From CALGYY01 sp963678485 (GTDB lineage: Bacteria; Bacteroidota; Bacteroidia; Bacteroidales; CAIWKO01): a stretch of DNA of 64,000 nt. The position numbers and the translations under genes are program-made. Under the pieces are notes generated by a model. It made no database searches. It was not told the DNA's origin and saw only the letters and a list, made by a program, of their open reading frames with translations. Below are positions 45,001-54,452 of this stretch, piece by piece; within the stretch, counting starts at the first letter, position 1, and every line of letters starts with the position of its first letter. The stretch spans positions 3,658,001 to 3,722,000 of the forward strand of contig OY782882.1 in assembly GCA_963678485.1 (NCBI GenBank), in the 5' to 3' direction.

Positions 45001-45032
45001 ACACCTCTTCAACCTGAAGGGGTGTTTTTATT
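45001..45032 (+). terminator. Intrinsic terminator next to the ssrA-end duplicate
   Basis: ACACCTCTTCA pairs with TGAAGGGGTGT (one G-U pair) around a 3-nt loop, followed by TTTTATTTAT. No plus-strand gene precedes it here, so it may be the original ssrA terminator carried to the far side of an insertion. Confidence 0.75.
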
Positions 45033-45160
45033 TATCGTGCTGTGAGAAAAACTGCTTTTATTTGGCAAAGCAGGGCTGTAAATAAAAATCGCGCTGCGTA
45101 AGAGTTGTTTGGGATTGTAGCCCTCCCCCTATCGGGCTCAGCGCAGCTACCAAGTAATGC

Positions 45161-45192
45161 TGAGTGAGAGTGAGAGTGAGAGTGAGTGTGAG
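45161..45192 (+). repeat. Simple repeat (GTGAGA/GTGA type)
   Basis: About five imperfect units of GAGTGA/GTGAGA. Non-coding. Confidence 0.8.
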
Positions 45193-45516
45193 ATCGAGAG
45201 AAGAAGTGGGAGTGAGGATTGACGACGGGATTTGAGTCCACTTGCTATTTCTCAAAACTCACTCTCAACCTCACACTGAAATATTCATTAAGCAGACACT
45301 AGGTCACGATTATCTTTCATCACAATTTAGTGCGAAAATTCACTTTTATTACTATACTAGGTATCCAAGTCGGATAGCTGTTTTTATTTTAGGGAATAGG
45401 TATCCGTATAGTTTCTATTCGACTGATATTACCTACTCTTGAAAAAATTCTGTAAAGAGATACTATATATTGTTCTTAACTATATTTATATCTTTGATAC
45501 AATTAATTTCTTTACC

Positions 45517-46017
45517 ATGCACATCATCCCAGGCTTTGAGCATTTGCCGCGAAAATTTAAGACTGCTCGTCTCTTCATCATCATCTTTGGAGCGGCAAGT
45601 AGCGGTTTCTTTCTTATCTGTTTTTTGACAATGTTTCTAAATAGTTTGATGTCCCGCGGCCAGGATAATGAGACCGCGAGATTGGTAATGCCCTGGATGC
45701 TCGTTTTTATTGTGATGGGACTTAGCTTTCTATTCTTTGGGATACGCTTTCCCAAAATCAAAAGGAATAAATTCAAGTGGTTTCTTCTGCTAAGCTTGTT
45801 GCTTGACGCATTCATGGTGGCTTATATCCTGTCTGTATTTCTATTAGCGCCACCATCTTCAGAACCTCGCAGTCAATTGGATACTATTGTGATTGTAATC
45901 GCTATGACCATTACCTGTTTGGGTATTGCAGCGCTCTTGTTAGGATTTGAGATTTTTGTTGGAAAGAAAATCCGGAGAATTGAGCGGATAGAGGCGGAAG
46001 TGGAAGCAATTGTTTGA
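45517..46017 (+). CDS. Four-TM membrane protein of unknown function
   Basis: 166 residues from the ATG at 45517 (MHIIPGFEHLP); an upstream TTG in frame is unlikely because the added residues look like read-through of the A/T-rich leader. Four hydrophobic segments at about 20-45, 58-78, 88-112 and 125-150, with a basic loop after the second (FPKIKRNKFKW) and a charged C-terminal tail (KKIRRIERIEAEVEAIV). I recognise no family. It stands alone; the following 690 bp contain only repeats. Confidence 0.65.
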   Translation: MHIIPGFEHLPRKFKTARLFIIIFGAASSGFFLICFLTMFLNSLMSRGQDNETARLVMPWMLVFIVMGLSFLFFGIRFPKIKRNKFKWFLLLSLLLDAFMVAYILSVFLLAPPSSEPRSQLDTIVIVIAMTITCLGIAALLLGFEIFVGKKIRRIERIEAEVEAIV

Positions 46018-46708
46018 GCTTTCACGCTCTATGCGCCACTCATCCTGCTTTTCCTAAGCCCTTATCCTATCACCATCTTGAATTAGTGAGGATCAAGCCG
46101 GATTGTTGAGGAAAGGTTTGAAGGTAATATTTGTAGGACTTCTTATTGCTTATCTCTCTGATTTCGCATTTCGTTTCTCGGATCTCGGATCTATTTTTCT
46201 CTTTTCACCCTTTTCTCTTACTTCTTTCAGGCGGGGATTTCCGATTTACGGATGACGCAATTAACGAACATGCTATAATCGAGAATGTGGAATCCATGAT
46301 TTTGCTTCAGTATTTTGAAATCAGAGATCCGAGAAACGAAATTAGAAGTACGAGATAAACCAAAGGAAAGCCCGTGCTCCCCAACTTTTCGTCTTGATCC
46401 AAATGGGATGAAAAAGTTTAGGCGGGCAGTACAAAACAGTGTAGACAAGCCAAGCTGGTGCTCAGTTGCTACTATACAGCTAAAAATATTGAATAAGTAA
46501 GGCAAACAAATTTAGAAATGAAAAGAGGGGGCTCAATTTAATAATTAAATTTGCTTAATGTGTTTTTGCGCCACTCATCCTTAGTACCCTGCGACGTTTT
46601 ATTATCCCCATCTGGAATTGTTGAGCGTGATTAGCAATACATTGTCAATTGAAAACGACGGATAATCAGAGTGTTTTTGGCGTGAGATAGGGGATATAAG
46701 TTGGTGTT
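46018..46708. repeat. 691-bp non-coding stretch with direct and inverted repeats
   Basis: TGCGCCACTCATCCT occurs at 46032-46046 and 46567-46581, and similarity continues weakly for ~50 bp (TATCACCATCTTGAATTAGTGAGG vs a near copy). Inside, a 19-bp exact inverted pair, ATTTCGTTTCTCGGATCTC (46168-46186) and its complement (46324-46342), forms a large cruciform. Short ORFs here read like repeat translations and are not called. Confidence 0.6.
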
Positions 46709-47272
46709 TTATTCTTTGTCAGTTGACTTAAACCCGATGCGCTTTCGGTTTTCGTGCGCCGATTGTTGCTGTTTTGCCTCCTCAAACTGTTTCAGATATT
46801 CGAAAATAAGTTGCATCTTCTTGTCCTGCTCAATGTCATTCCTTTCTAGAAGTTCCAGTTTTTGCAGTAGGTCTTTATGTGAAAAAAGCATTTCGCGCAT
46901 TGAAGTAAATATCCTGATAATTCTGATATTTACTTCAATTGCCCTGTTGCTGTTCAAAACACAGGAAAGCATAGTGACACCCTGCTCTGTAAAACAGAAT
47001 GGCGAATAACGCAAACCCATTATGTCAGCATTGGAGGTCACAAATTGTGACCTCCAATGCTCGAGTTCTTGTTTGGACATTTCAAACATAAAATCTTCAG
47101 GAAATCGTCTAATATTCCGTTTTACAGCTTGTTTTAATACTTTTGTTTCAACTCCGTAAAGTTCCGCCAAATCCCTATCCAACATCACTTTCTGATTGCG
47201 GATTAGATATATTTTATTCATGATAACCTGGTCGGGGATGACCATTGCACGGGACTGATCTATGGATTTCAT
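46709..47272 (-). CDS. ORF6N domain DNA-binding protein
   Basis: 187 residues. The N-terminal ~110 residues match the ORF6N domain: VIMNKIYLIRNQKVMLDRDLAELYGVETKVLKQAVKRN...RFPEDFMFEMS...WRSQFVTSN...RYSPFCFTEQGVTMLSCVLNS. The C-terminal third is a charged helix, probably coiled coil (LLQKLELLERNDIEQDKKMQLIFEYLKQFEEA). ORF6N proteins are phage- or mobile-element-associated and common as single genes in Bacteroidota. It lies 41 bp downstream of an IS1595-type transposase on the same strand, within a repeat-rich accessory patch. Confidence 0.9.
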   Translation of the reverse strand: MKSIDQSRAMVIPDQVIMNKIYLIRNQKVMLDRDLAELYGVETKVLKQAVKRNIRRFPEDFMFEMSKQELEHWRSQFVTSNADIMGLRYSPFCFTEQGVTMLSCVLNSNRAIEVNIRIIRIFTSMREMLFSHKDLLQKLELLERNDIEQDKKMQLIFEYLKQFEEAKQQQSAHENRKRIGFKSTDKE

Positions 47273-47313
47273 GCTTTTGTTTTGATTGTAAATTTACACA
47301 TTGTTCTTTTTGA

Positions 47314-48237
47314 TTACTCGTTAGTTTGCCAGAAAGGGAACACACTTGCTACCAGAAGTCTTTCAAAAACCGACCTAAGATACCTTCTGTTAAGCTTATA
47401 TACAAATTCATTCAAATAATTCTGGAGGTAATTTCCATTGATTTTATGATAAATCCCCAGGAAGTTTCTTTTTGCATTACTAATGGCAATGTGCACCCAA
47501 CGTAGTGTTTCAGTGGTTGTTTCTAGACTTGATTTTTCTGAAATATGAGCCTCAATGAATTTTTCAATGTCAAGATAGCTCGTGCTTTTGTCCGAGAATA
47601 CTATGGTTTTAGAGTCTAATGATTCTTGAACAACTTCTTCAATTGCATCAGACTTCTGCGTTTTCAATACTTTCATTTTGAAGAACCTGCACTGCGTAGA
47701 GATTTTGCCGGTTTTAATGTCTTCTTCAAGAGGCACAGATTCAGCCATTACCACAACATTGGTCTGTCGCTGACTTCCCCGTCCCCGTTTGAGTTTCGAT
47801 TTTGTATTTTCTGATACCGACTTTTCAAAATAGCCCTCATCAAGCTCAACCATATCTGAAAGATTATACATATCATCTCGCATTCCCATAGTGACGCGCA
47901 TTCTGTGCATAATAGCCCAAATAGTCATGTATCGCTTATGCCCAATCTGACGCTGAAGTTCACAAGCAGACATTCCTTTCTTTGTAGTAGTCATGAGCAA
48001 CATAATGAGAAAGTAAAACCGGAAAGACAATCTTGAATTTTCCATCACCGTTCCACTTCGCAGTGTCGTGCGAAAATGGCAAGCAGCACACTGAAACTGG
48101 TATTTTTTTGCCAGCCAATAATGTTTCTTCCCTCCACACTTTTTGCACACAACGCCTTCTTTCATACGCAGATCGCGGTAGTAATCCTTACAAGTCTGCT
48201 CATCTGAAAACTTATTCATAAATTCTATAATTGTCAT
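47314..48237 (-). mobile_element. IS1595-family (ISXO2-like) transposase
   Basis: 307 residues. A Cys4 zinc ribbon at ~31-57 (CKKCGGKKHYW...FQCAACHF), then the ISXO2-like catalytic core: ELDEGYF (~132-138), a second acid in KTIVFSDKSTSYLDIE, and the SNAKRNFLGIYHKINGNYLQNYLNEFVYKLNRR segment with Asn/His in place of the third acid as in IS1595 relatives. Full length for the family, so possibly active. I could not find convincing terminal inverted repeats or a target duplication in the flanks, so only the gene, not the whole IS, is delimited. Confidence 0.9.
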
Positions 48238-48772
48238 ATTTTTGCTTTAATTTCAACAAAAATATGAACGCACCCCGTCAAAATCTGTCGCTCTTGTAAA
48301 CAAGCGAGGAATCAAATTGTTCTTTGTCGTTACAAATTGAAATTGTTAAACTTTTACGTCATCAGATAAGCGGAGCCGAGGGTGCCGTATCCTATGACGT
48401 TTTTTTTAATCCTTGCTGCGGAGCCGAGGGGGCCGCAGCGCAACATTTGCTTTTAACCATGATTCACATTAATAAAGTGCTACAATGGGTGCCTTCGAGT
48501 GCTGCTTTCATCGACGTTAAGTAATATAAGACTTCAATTCTGGAAAAAATATCCAACAAAATGGTTTATCATGGAAAAAAACTACCATGAAAGGAGATTT
48601 TTTGAACGATAATGGAAGATTTTAACGGCTCGTTGCGCCACAAACCCCACCGCCTCAATCCCGCAAAGGCCTCATTTTACAAAATTTTCCTATCTTGCCA
48701 CGGTTTTCAAGCCATCCGCCATCGCCGGAAGGTAATTGTTGTTTATTTTTTACAAATAAAGAATTCAGGAAT
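48238..48772. other. 535-bp non-coding stretch before the acyl-CoA ligase operon
   Basis: Contains a direct repeat, GCGGAGCCGAGGG followed by a G-rich base pair and GCCG, near 48371 and 48418, and a weak stem (ATCATGG...CTACCATGA) near 48565. Presumably holds the promoter of the operon, but no clear TTTG/TAnnTTTG pair is seen. Confidence 0.4.
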
Positions 48773-50545
48773 ATGCCGACAGAACGCACCTTTGACCTGC
48801 TTGATCGTTACCGCGATTTATTTACTAAAGCCGATGCGCTCAGTTTTAAGCAGGATGGACAATGGATAACCTACAGCAGCAATGAGTATATAGAGTTGTC
48901 GCATCAATTTGCTTATGGTCTCCTCGAAATGGGTTTGAAAAAAGGCGATAAGGTGATCACCATTTCCAGTAATCGTCCCGAATGGAATATTGCTGATATG
49001 GGACTCGCAATGACCGCGCTTATACATGTGCCTGTATTTACTTCGCTTAGTACTGCAGAATACTTGCATGTTATAAGGCATAGCGAAGCTTCACTGATAC
49101 TTGTTTCTGATAAAAAACTACTTAGAGTGGTTGAACCTGCAGCCAAAGCAGCCGGTCATGGGGTTGCTGTGTATTCATTCGACGAGATTGAGGGAGTGAA
49201 GAACTGGAGAGAAATTATTGAAGAAGGCAGGCTAAACCAATCGAAACACCAAGCGATGCTTGAAGAAATCAAGGCTTCGGTGAAAGCTGATGATTTTGCA
49301 TCGCTCATCTACACCTCAGGAACAACGGGCAATGCAAAAGGTGTAATGCTTACACATCGTAATCTGGTCAGCAATTTCGTAAGCGCAGCATCGGTGTTCA
49401 ACCTGAGCGCGCAGGAGAAATATCTAAGTATACTTCCATTATGCCATGTGGGTGGGCGACTCGGAAATTATCAGACACAATACAGTGGAACCAGCATTTA
49501 TTATGCGGAAAACATGGGCACCATCGCCGCGAATATGGCGGAAATCAAACCTGATGGCTTTGATGCCGTTCCGCGCATTCTTGAGAAGTTTTATGATGTG
49601 ATTATCTCCAAAGGCAATAAACTGGAGGGTTTCAAGAAAAAAGTATTTTTCTGGGCGGTCAAACTTGGATTACGTTATCAGCCTTACGGCCAGAATGGCT
49701 GGCTGTACGAGCGAAAATTGAGGATTGCTGATAAGCTTGTTTTTAGCAAATGGCGTCAGGCTCTTGGAGGTAAAGTGCGCATTGTCGGCTGCGGAGGTGC
49801 ATGTCTTCAACCCCGCCTTGAAAGGGTGTTCTGGGCAGCAGGCATTAAAATCTTGAATATGTACGGCCTCACAGAAACATCACCTATCATCACTATCAAT
49901 CGCACCGAAAAAGATCGGGTAATGCTAGGCTCTGTGGGAACAACCATTGAAGGTGTGAGCGTAAAAATAGCGGATGACGGGGAAATCCTGTGTAAGGGAC
50001 CTAACGTAAGTCCGGGTTATTATAAAGATGAAGAACTTACCCGTCAGGCATTCGACGAGGATGGCTGGTTCCGAACCGGTGATATCGGTCATATGGAAGA
50101 GGGAAAATTTCTGATGGTGACAGATCGCAAAAAGGAGGTGTTCAAACTTTCGAATGGTAAATTTATCGCACCTCAGGTCATCGAAAATATCATGAAAGAA
50201 TCACCACTAATCGACCAAATGATGGTGATAGGGGAGCATGAAAAATTTGCCAGTGGACTCATCTCTCCTGATTTTAAATTCCTTAATGAATGGATTAAAG
50301 ATCAAAAGCTTGCTGCCGGCGATTACAGGGAGTCCATCAGTTTAGCTGAAGTGCAATCCTATTTTTCATCGGAAATTGATCAGCTAAATAAAAAACTCAG
50401 TCCCCCTGAACGCATCAGCAGATTCCGTTTGGTGGAGGACGAATGGACGCCGGCCAGCGGGGAATTATCACCCACGCTGAAACTGAAACGGCGTTACATT
50501 CACGAAAAATATAAAGATCTTATTGATGAGATCTATCTGAAATAA
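48773..50545 (+). CDS. AMP-dependent long-chain acyl-CoA synthetase
   Basis: 590 residues from the ATG at 48773 (MPTERTFDLLDRY); an upstream reading adds 26 unlikely residues. Adenylate-forming enzyme motifs: SLIYTSGTTGNAKG (P-loop, ~175-188), YGLTETSP (~364-371), GWFRTGDIG (~431-439) and the hinge DRKKEVFKLSNGKFIAP. Closest in style to FadD15/FAA1-type long-chain fatty acid-CoA ligases, which activate fatty acids with ATP and CoA at the membrane or in the cytosol. First gene of a three-gene operon (21 bp to the next) with a GNAT-like protein and a phytoene-desaturase-like oxidoreductase, suggesting acyl-CoA delivery to a dedicated lipid product rather than beta-oxidation. Confidence 0.93.
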   Translation: MPTERTFDLLDRYRDLFTKADALSFKQDGQWITYSSNEYIELSHQFAYGLLEMGLKKGDKVITISSNRPEWNIADMGLAMTALIHVPVFTSLSTAEYLHVIRHSEASLILVSDKKLLRVVEPAAKAAGHGVAVYSFDEIEGVKNWREIIEEGRLNQSKHQAMLEEIKASVKADDFASLIYTSGTTGNAKGVMLTHRNLVSNFVSAASVFNLSAQEKYLSILPLCHVGGRLGNYQTQYSGTSIYYAENMGTIAANMAEIKPDGFDAVPRILEKFYDVIISKGNKLEGFKKKVFFWAVKLGLRYQPYGQNGWLYERKLRIADKLVFSKWRQALGGKVRIVGCGGACLQPRLERVFWAAGIKILNMYGLTETSPIITINRTEKDRVMLGSVGTTIEGVSVKIADDGEILCKGPNVSPGYYKDEELTRQAFDEDGWFRTGDIGHMEEGKFLMVTDRKKEVFKLSNGKFIAPQVIENIMKESPLIDQMMVIGEHEKFASGLISPDFKFLNEWIKDQKLAAGDYRESISLAEVQSYFSSEIDQLNKKLSPPERISRFRLVEDEWTPASGELSPTLKLKRRYIHEKYKDLIDEIYLK

Positions 50546-50566
50546 TTGTCCGTATAAATTATATTT

Positions 50567-51766
50567 ATGAATTTAATACGAGTATGCGACCGCAAGACGG
50601 AAGAGATGTTTCTTGATACGGCGCGGCAGATTAACCGAAATGATAAAACGTGGGTATGTCCGCTCGACAATGATATCAAGGCCGTTTTTGATCCCAATAA
50701 GAATACCTATTACAAGCATGGAACTGCAGAACGCTGGGTGCTGAAGGGGGACAAAGGGCAGTTGATTGGTAGGGTCGCTGCTTTTATCGATCATGGCCTG
50801 GCTCATTCTTATGAGCAGCCAACTGGCGGTATGGGATTCTTTGAATGTATTAATGATACCGCTCCTGCGTTTTTGCTTTTCGATACTGCAAAGCAATGGC
50901 TTAAAGAACGCGGCATGGAGGCCATGGATGGTCCAATAAACTTTGGAGAGACCGATAAATACTGGGGTTTGCTGGTGGATGGTTTTTCGCACCCTTCGTT
51001 TGATGTCCCCTACAATCCTCCATACTATCAGCAATTATTTGAGGCCTATGGATTTCAGGTTTATTATGCCATGGAAGGTTTTCATCTCGATATCACCAAA
51101 CCGCTTCCAGAGCGGCTTTCGCGCATTGCCGATCGAATATTGAGTCGCCCCGGATACGAATTCAAGCACTTTACATGGAAGGAAGAAGAGAAGTATTCCC
51201 GTGATTTTGCAGATGCCTTTAATGAAGCCTGGGCTTCGTTTAAGAAACACTTTGAACCACTGGAATACGAGTACATCAGGGCAACCTTAAAAAAGGCTAA
51301 ACCAATTATCGACGAAGAGTTCATCTGGATTGCTTACTTCGATGGAAAACCAATCGCAATCTTTTTGATGTTCCCAGATTTGAATCAGATATTAAAACAT
51401 CTGAAGGGTAAGCTAAATCTTTTCGGCTTAATAAAATTTCTTTGGTACCGGCAACGTAAGGAAATGACCCGCGCAAAAGCCCTGCTGATGGGTGTTGTAC
51501 CGAAATATCAAAACCATGGTATTGAATCGGCTTTTATTCATAATCTTCGTCATGTGTTTGATAAAAAACCTCATTACACAGAAATTGAATTCTCATGGGT
51601 GGCCGATTTCAATCCTAAAATGAGAAAGATTTTTGTTGCCGTGGGCTGTGTTCCTGTCAAGAATTATAATACATATCGTTATCTTTTCGATCGAACAAAG
51701 GAGTTTAAGAGATATCCTATCCCTACAGATGAAACGATCGATGAATTAAAGGCTCGAAAAGACTAA
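50567..51766 (+). CDS. GNAT-like acyltransferase family protein
   Basis: 399 residues; ATG at 50567. Landmarks: MNLIRVCDRKTEEMFLDTARQIN, WVCPLDNDI, GRVAAFIDHG, GFFECINDTAPAFLLFDTAKQWLKERG, GPINFGETDKYWGLLVDGF, YYQQLFEAYGFQ. The GFFE...LFDTA...WLKERG-x...GP block is the acetyl-CoA-binding-like core of a large GNAT-related family widespread in Bacteroidota with no assigned substrate. No signal peptide or TM. Its place between an acyl-CoA ligase and an FAD oxidoreductase makes an N- or O-acyltransferase acting on a fatty acyl-CoA the best guess; this is inference. Confidence 0.8.
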   Translation: MNLIRVCDRKTEEMFLDTARQINRNDKTWVCPLDNDIKAVFDPNKNTYYKHGTAERWVLKGDKGQLIGRVAAFIDHGLAHSYEQPTGGMGFFECINDTAPAFLLFDTAKQWLKERGMEAMDGPINFGETDKYWGLLVDGFSHPSFDVPYNPPYYQQLFEAYGFQVYYAMEGFHLDITKPLPERLSRIADRILSRPGYEFKHFTWKEEEKYSRDFADAFNEAWASFKKHFEPLEYEYIRATLKKAKPIIDEEFIWIAYFDGKPIAIFLMFPDLNQILKHLKGKLNLFGLIKFLWYRQRKEMTRAKALLMGVVPKYQNHGIESAFIHNLRHVFDKKPHYTEIEFSWVADFNPKMRKIFVAVGCVPVKNYNTYRYLFDRTKEFKRYPIPTDETIDELKARKD

Positions 51767-51787
51767 GCTAATTCTCAAAAAGTGAAA

Positions 51788-53236
51788 ATGAAATATGATG
51801 TAATCGTCATTGGTGGCGGACTTGGCGGTTTAACAGCGGGAGCAAAGCTTTCGCGCGAAGGGAAAAAAGTACTGCTCATTGAACAGCACGATCGTCCGGG
51901 CGGCTATGCCACCACCTTCAATCGGGGTGGGTTTACACTGGAAGTCGGACTGCATGAGATGTACGGACCTGCACCCAGCGACATCACCACAAAAATATTC
52001 AAAGACATGGAGGCCTTTGAGCACGTTGAGTTTCTTAAGGTGCCTGAGTTCTATCGCTTTTTGAATAGTCGTTATGATGTGACTATTCCCCACGATCCCT
52101 TACTTGCGGCTGAGCGACTAAGCGCTCTCTTTCCCGAAGAAACGGCGGGCATTACAGCGTATTTCGATCAGATACTAAAGCCAAAGAAAAAGACTGCTGA
52201 TGGCAATCAAAGAGACCTGAGTGTAGGTGCTTTTCTCGATTCAATTATCAGTAACGGTGATCTCAAGCTCATACTTTTGGGCAATTTGGGCTATTTCCAT
52301 AATGATCCGTATAGCATTTCTCTGGCGTATTATTCCATTTCGCAGGGCAAATTTTACAGTGGAGGTGCGAGTTTTATAAAAGGAGGTTCGCAGAAGCTTT
52401 CCAATCATTTGATGAATTATATTCGTTCGCATGGTGGAGAGGTATTGCTTAATCATCGTGTTAGTGCAATATTAACGGAAGGTGCATTGGTTACCGGTGT
52501 GCAATACCACAAGGTTCGCGGGGTAGAGGAGATGCCCCTAGAAGCTTTTGCAGATGCAGTTGTTGCAAATGCAGCCCTGCCAGCGGTTGCAGATTTATTG
52601 CCACCGGATTATGCATGTGAAATACGTTCAATTTCTGCTGGACAACAGCCTGGTGTTTCTTTGTTTACGCTATACCTTGGGTTCAACAAGGCGGTTAAGG
52701 AACAGGGCTACCCGTGGTATTCTACGTTTGTTTTAGATGACGCTGTAACCGGACCAAAGGATGTTCTCAACAGCAACCAATGTGATTTTGCTAAGCGTAC
52801 TTTCACTTTCGTTGATTACAGTCAGGTGGACGCCGGACTTGCTCCCGAGGGAAAAAGCGTTGGCGCCATTTGTTGTATAGATAGCCTTGGCGATTGGGAA
52901 GGTCTGGACAAGGAAGCTTATCGTAATAAAAAGGAAGCAGTGGCTCAAACCCTCATCAAACGGCTTGAGCAGCTCATACCTGGGATTAGCAGTACTATCG
53001 AGTATTATGAAGCCGGGACGCCAGTCACATTACAACGATACACCCTGAATCCCGGTGGAGCGGTGTATGGTTTTGCTCAAAATCCTGATCGCAAGCCAAT
53101 GGATATGTCGAAGCTGCCGTCGAATCTGCATTTCGCTTCTGCCTGGGGTCGCATTGGGGGAGGTTTTTCGGGTGCGATTTACGAAGGTTATCTTTGTGCA
53201 ATGGGAATGATGCGGAAGAAGCCGGGAGCAGTGTAA
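51788..53236 (+). CDS. Phytoene desaturase/retinol saturase-like FAD oxidoreductase
   Basis: 482 residues from the ATG at 51788 (MKYDVIVIGGG); a GTG six bases earlier is less likely. N-terminal Rossmann FAD motif (VIGGGLGGLTAGAKL), HDRPGGYATTFNRGGFTLEVGLHEM, and a C-terminal FAD-closing segment (LHFASAWGRIGGGFSGAIYEGYLCAMG). This is the CrtI/retinol-saturase/CrtO-like superfamily that desaturates, saturates or isomerises isoprenoid or acyl chains. It follows the GNAT-like gene by 21 bp. Substrate unknown. Its last 60 bp have an 80 %-identical relic at 54630-54689, on the other side of the AAA ATPase gene. Confidence 0.9.
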   Translation: MKYDVIVIGGGLGGLTAGAKLSREGKKVLLIEQHDRPGGYATTFNRGGFTLEVGLHEMYGPAPSDITTKIFKDMEAFEHVEFLKVPEFYRFLNSRYDVTIPHDPLLAAERLSALFPEETAGITAYFDQILKPKKKTADGNQRDLSVGAFLDSIISNGDLKLILLGNLGYFHNDPYSISLAYYSISQGKFYSGGASFIKGGSQKLSNHLMNYIRSHGGEVLLNHRVSAILTEGALVTGVQYHKVRGVEEMPLEAFADAVVANAALPAVADLLPPDYACEIRSISAGQQPGVSLFTLYLGFNKAVKEQGYPWYSTFVLDDAVTGPKDVLNSNQCDFAKRTFTFVDYSQVDAGLAPEGKSVGAICCIDSLGDWEGLDKEAYRNKKEAVAQTLIKRLEQLIPGISSTIEYYEAGTPVTLQRYTLNPGGAVYGFAQNPDRKPMDMSKLPSNLHFASAWGRIGGGFSGAIYEGYLCAMGMMRKKPGAV

Positions 53237-53249
53237 TGCTCGCTATTGG

Positions 53250-54452
53250 TTACAGAAGGGAAAATTCCTTTTGCATCCATTGCCAGGCTGGAATTGCTTT
53301 TATCCCATCGAAAGTGTCTTCCTGATCGAGGGTTATAATTATCCCATGATGAGCGCCAGTAGTGTTCATTGCGTTTTTTAATCCATTAATTTCTCTTTCC
53401 AGATTTTCGCTGGTAATATTCGAACAAACCTGAATTGCTTTTACGATCCGTTCATTTTTACGTACAAGAAAATCACATTCGGAAGATTCATCTTTATAGT
53501 AAAGGATATCAGTTGTTGCATGTCGGAGATGAAGATAAACTGAATTTTCAAGCATTCTACCAAGGTCTTCACTGAACGACAAACTATTGGCTCTAGCCAT
53601 GCCAGTATCCACTGCATATACTTTTTTTGGATTGTTTAGTTGTTGCTTAATGGAAAAGGAAAAACGAGGGATATAATCGAGCAGATAACTTTCCTTTAAA
53701 AAATCGCAATAATCAATAGTTGTACGCACGGATTTTATTCCCATTACTTTGGTAACATTGTTAAAACTGATTTCTTTGCCTACATTACTCATGAGCAGCA
53801 AGGATAGTCTTAAAATGATTTGGTCATTCTTAATGTTTCGTCTAACTGCAATATCCCTGATTACAATGTCACGTAATAGCGACCGGAGGTACTCTGCATT
53901 ACCAAAGGAAAGGAACTCCGGGAATCCTCCGAGCTTAAGGTAGTTAGTAAAGCTGTTCTTCCCTGTTTTTTCTTTTGTAATGCTCAAGTATTCCATATAA
54001 TTGAATGGAAAGAGTTCAATTTGGTAATGTCTGCCTGTTAGTTTGGTGCCGAGTTCACGGCTGAGCATTGATGCATTTGACCCTGTGATGAATATGTGAA
54101 ATCCCTTGTCGTGGGCCGAACGTAGGTATTTCTCCCAACCCTCAATATTTTGAATCTCATCAAAGGCGAAGTAGGTTGTCTTTTCCGAAGCAGCAATTTG
54201 TTCTACCTTATAAAAATCTTTCAAATCAAAACCTTCCAGTCGGGTATCTTCAAAATTCAGAAAAATCTTATTCTTGATACGAAGCAGCGACTGTTCTAAC
54301 AAGGTGCTTTTTCCGCAACGCCTAATTCCAGTGACCACAATAATATTCTTACTCGTAAATGGAATGCCTTTTACTCTTTTTATAGCTGTTTTCTTTTCAA
54401 CAGCACGTCGATTTTCATCGATAACTTTCCTGAGGGTTTCTTCGGTTATCAT
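53250..54452 (-). CDS. AAA-family ATPase of the DUF4143 type
   Basis: 400 residues from the ATG at 54452 (MITEETLRKVIDENR); a longer frame begins 24 bp upstream. Walker A VVTGIRRCGKST (~43-54), Walker B YFAFDEIQN (~104-112), sensor-like FITGSNASMLSRELGTKLTGR, then a DUF4143-type C-terminus with a REase-like patch (YKDESSECDFLVRK...KAIQVC). Such ATPases are common, scattered and highly mobile in Bacteroidota and archaea; their role is unknown. It is convergent with the oxidoreductase gene (13 bp between stops) and lies between that gene's 3' end and a diverged copy of it, which suggests that it was inserted here. Confidence 0.92.
   Translation of the reverse strand: MITEETLRKVIDENRRAVEKKTAIKRVKGIPFTSKNIIVVTGIRRCGKSTLLEQSLLRIKNKIFLNFEDTRLEGFDLKDFYKVEQIAASEKTTYFAFDEIQNIEGWEKYLRSAHDKGFHIFITGSNASMLSRELGTKLTGRHYQIELFPFNYMEYLSITKEKTGKNSFTNYLKLGGFPEFLSFGNAEYLRSLLRDIVIRDIAVRRNIKNDQIILRLSLLLMSNVGKEISFNNVTKVMGIKSVRTTIDYCDFLKESYLLDYIPRFSFSIKQQLNNPKKVYAVDTGMARANSLSFSEDLGRMLENSVYLHLRHATTDILYYKDESSECDFLVRKNERIVKAIQVCSNITSENLEREINGLKNAMNTTGAHHGIIITLDQEDTFDGIKAIPAWQWMQKEFSLL

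Larger units (their letters stand above)
44689..45516. other. 828-bp non-coding stretch with duplicated ssrA end, terminator and repeats
   Basis: Contains the 13-bp ssrA 3'-end copy (44980-44992), an intrinsic terminator (45001-45032), an inverted pair ACAATCCCAAAC (44991-45002) / GTTTGGGATTGT (45107-45118), and a GTGAGA-type simple repeat (45161-45192). No gene supported. Confidence 0.55.

Noticed and set aside
46227..46505. Short frames on both strands in the repeat-rich spacer
   Set aside because: They are translations of inverted repeats with no recognisable protein character.
47273..48310. Terminal inverted repeats for the IS1595-type element
   Set aside because: Only a 9-bp TTGTTCTTT match in direct orientation was found around the gene; not enough to define ends.
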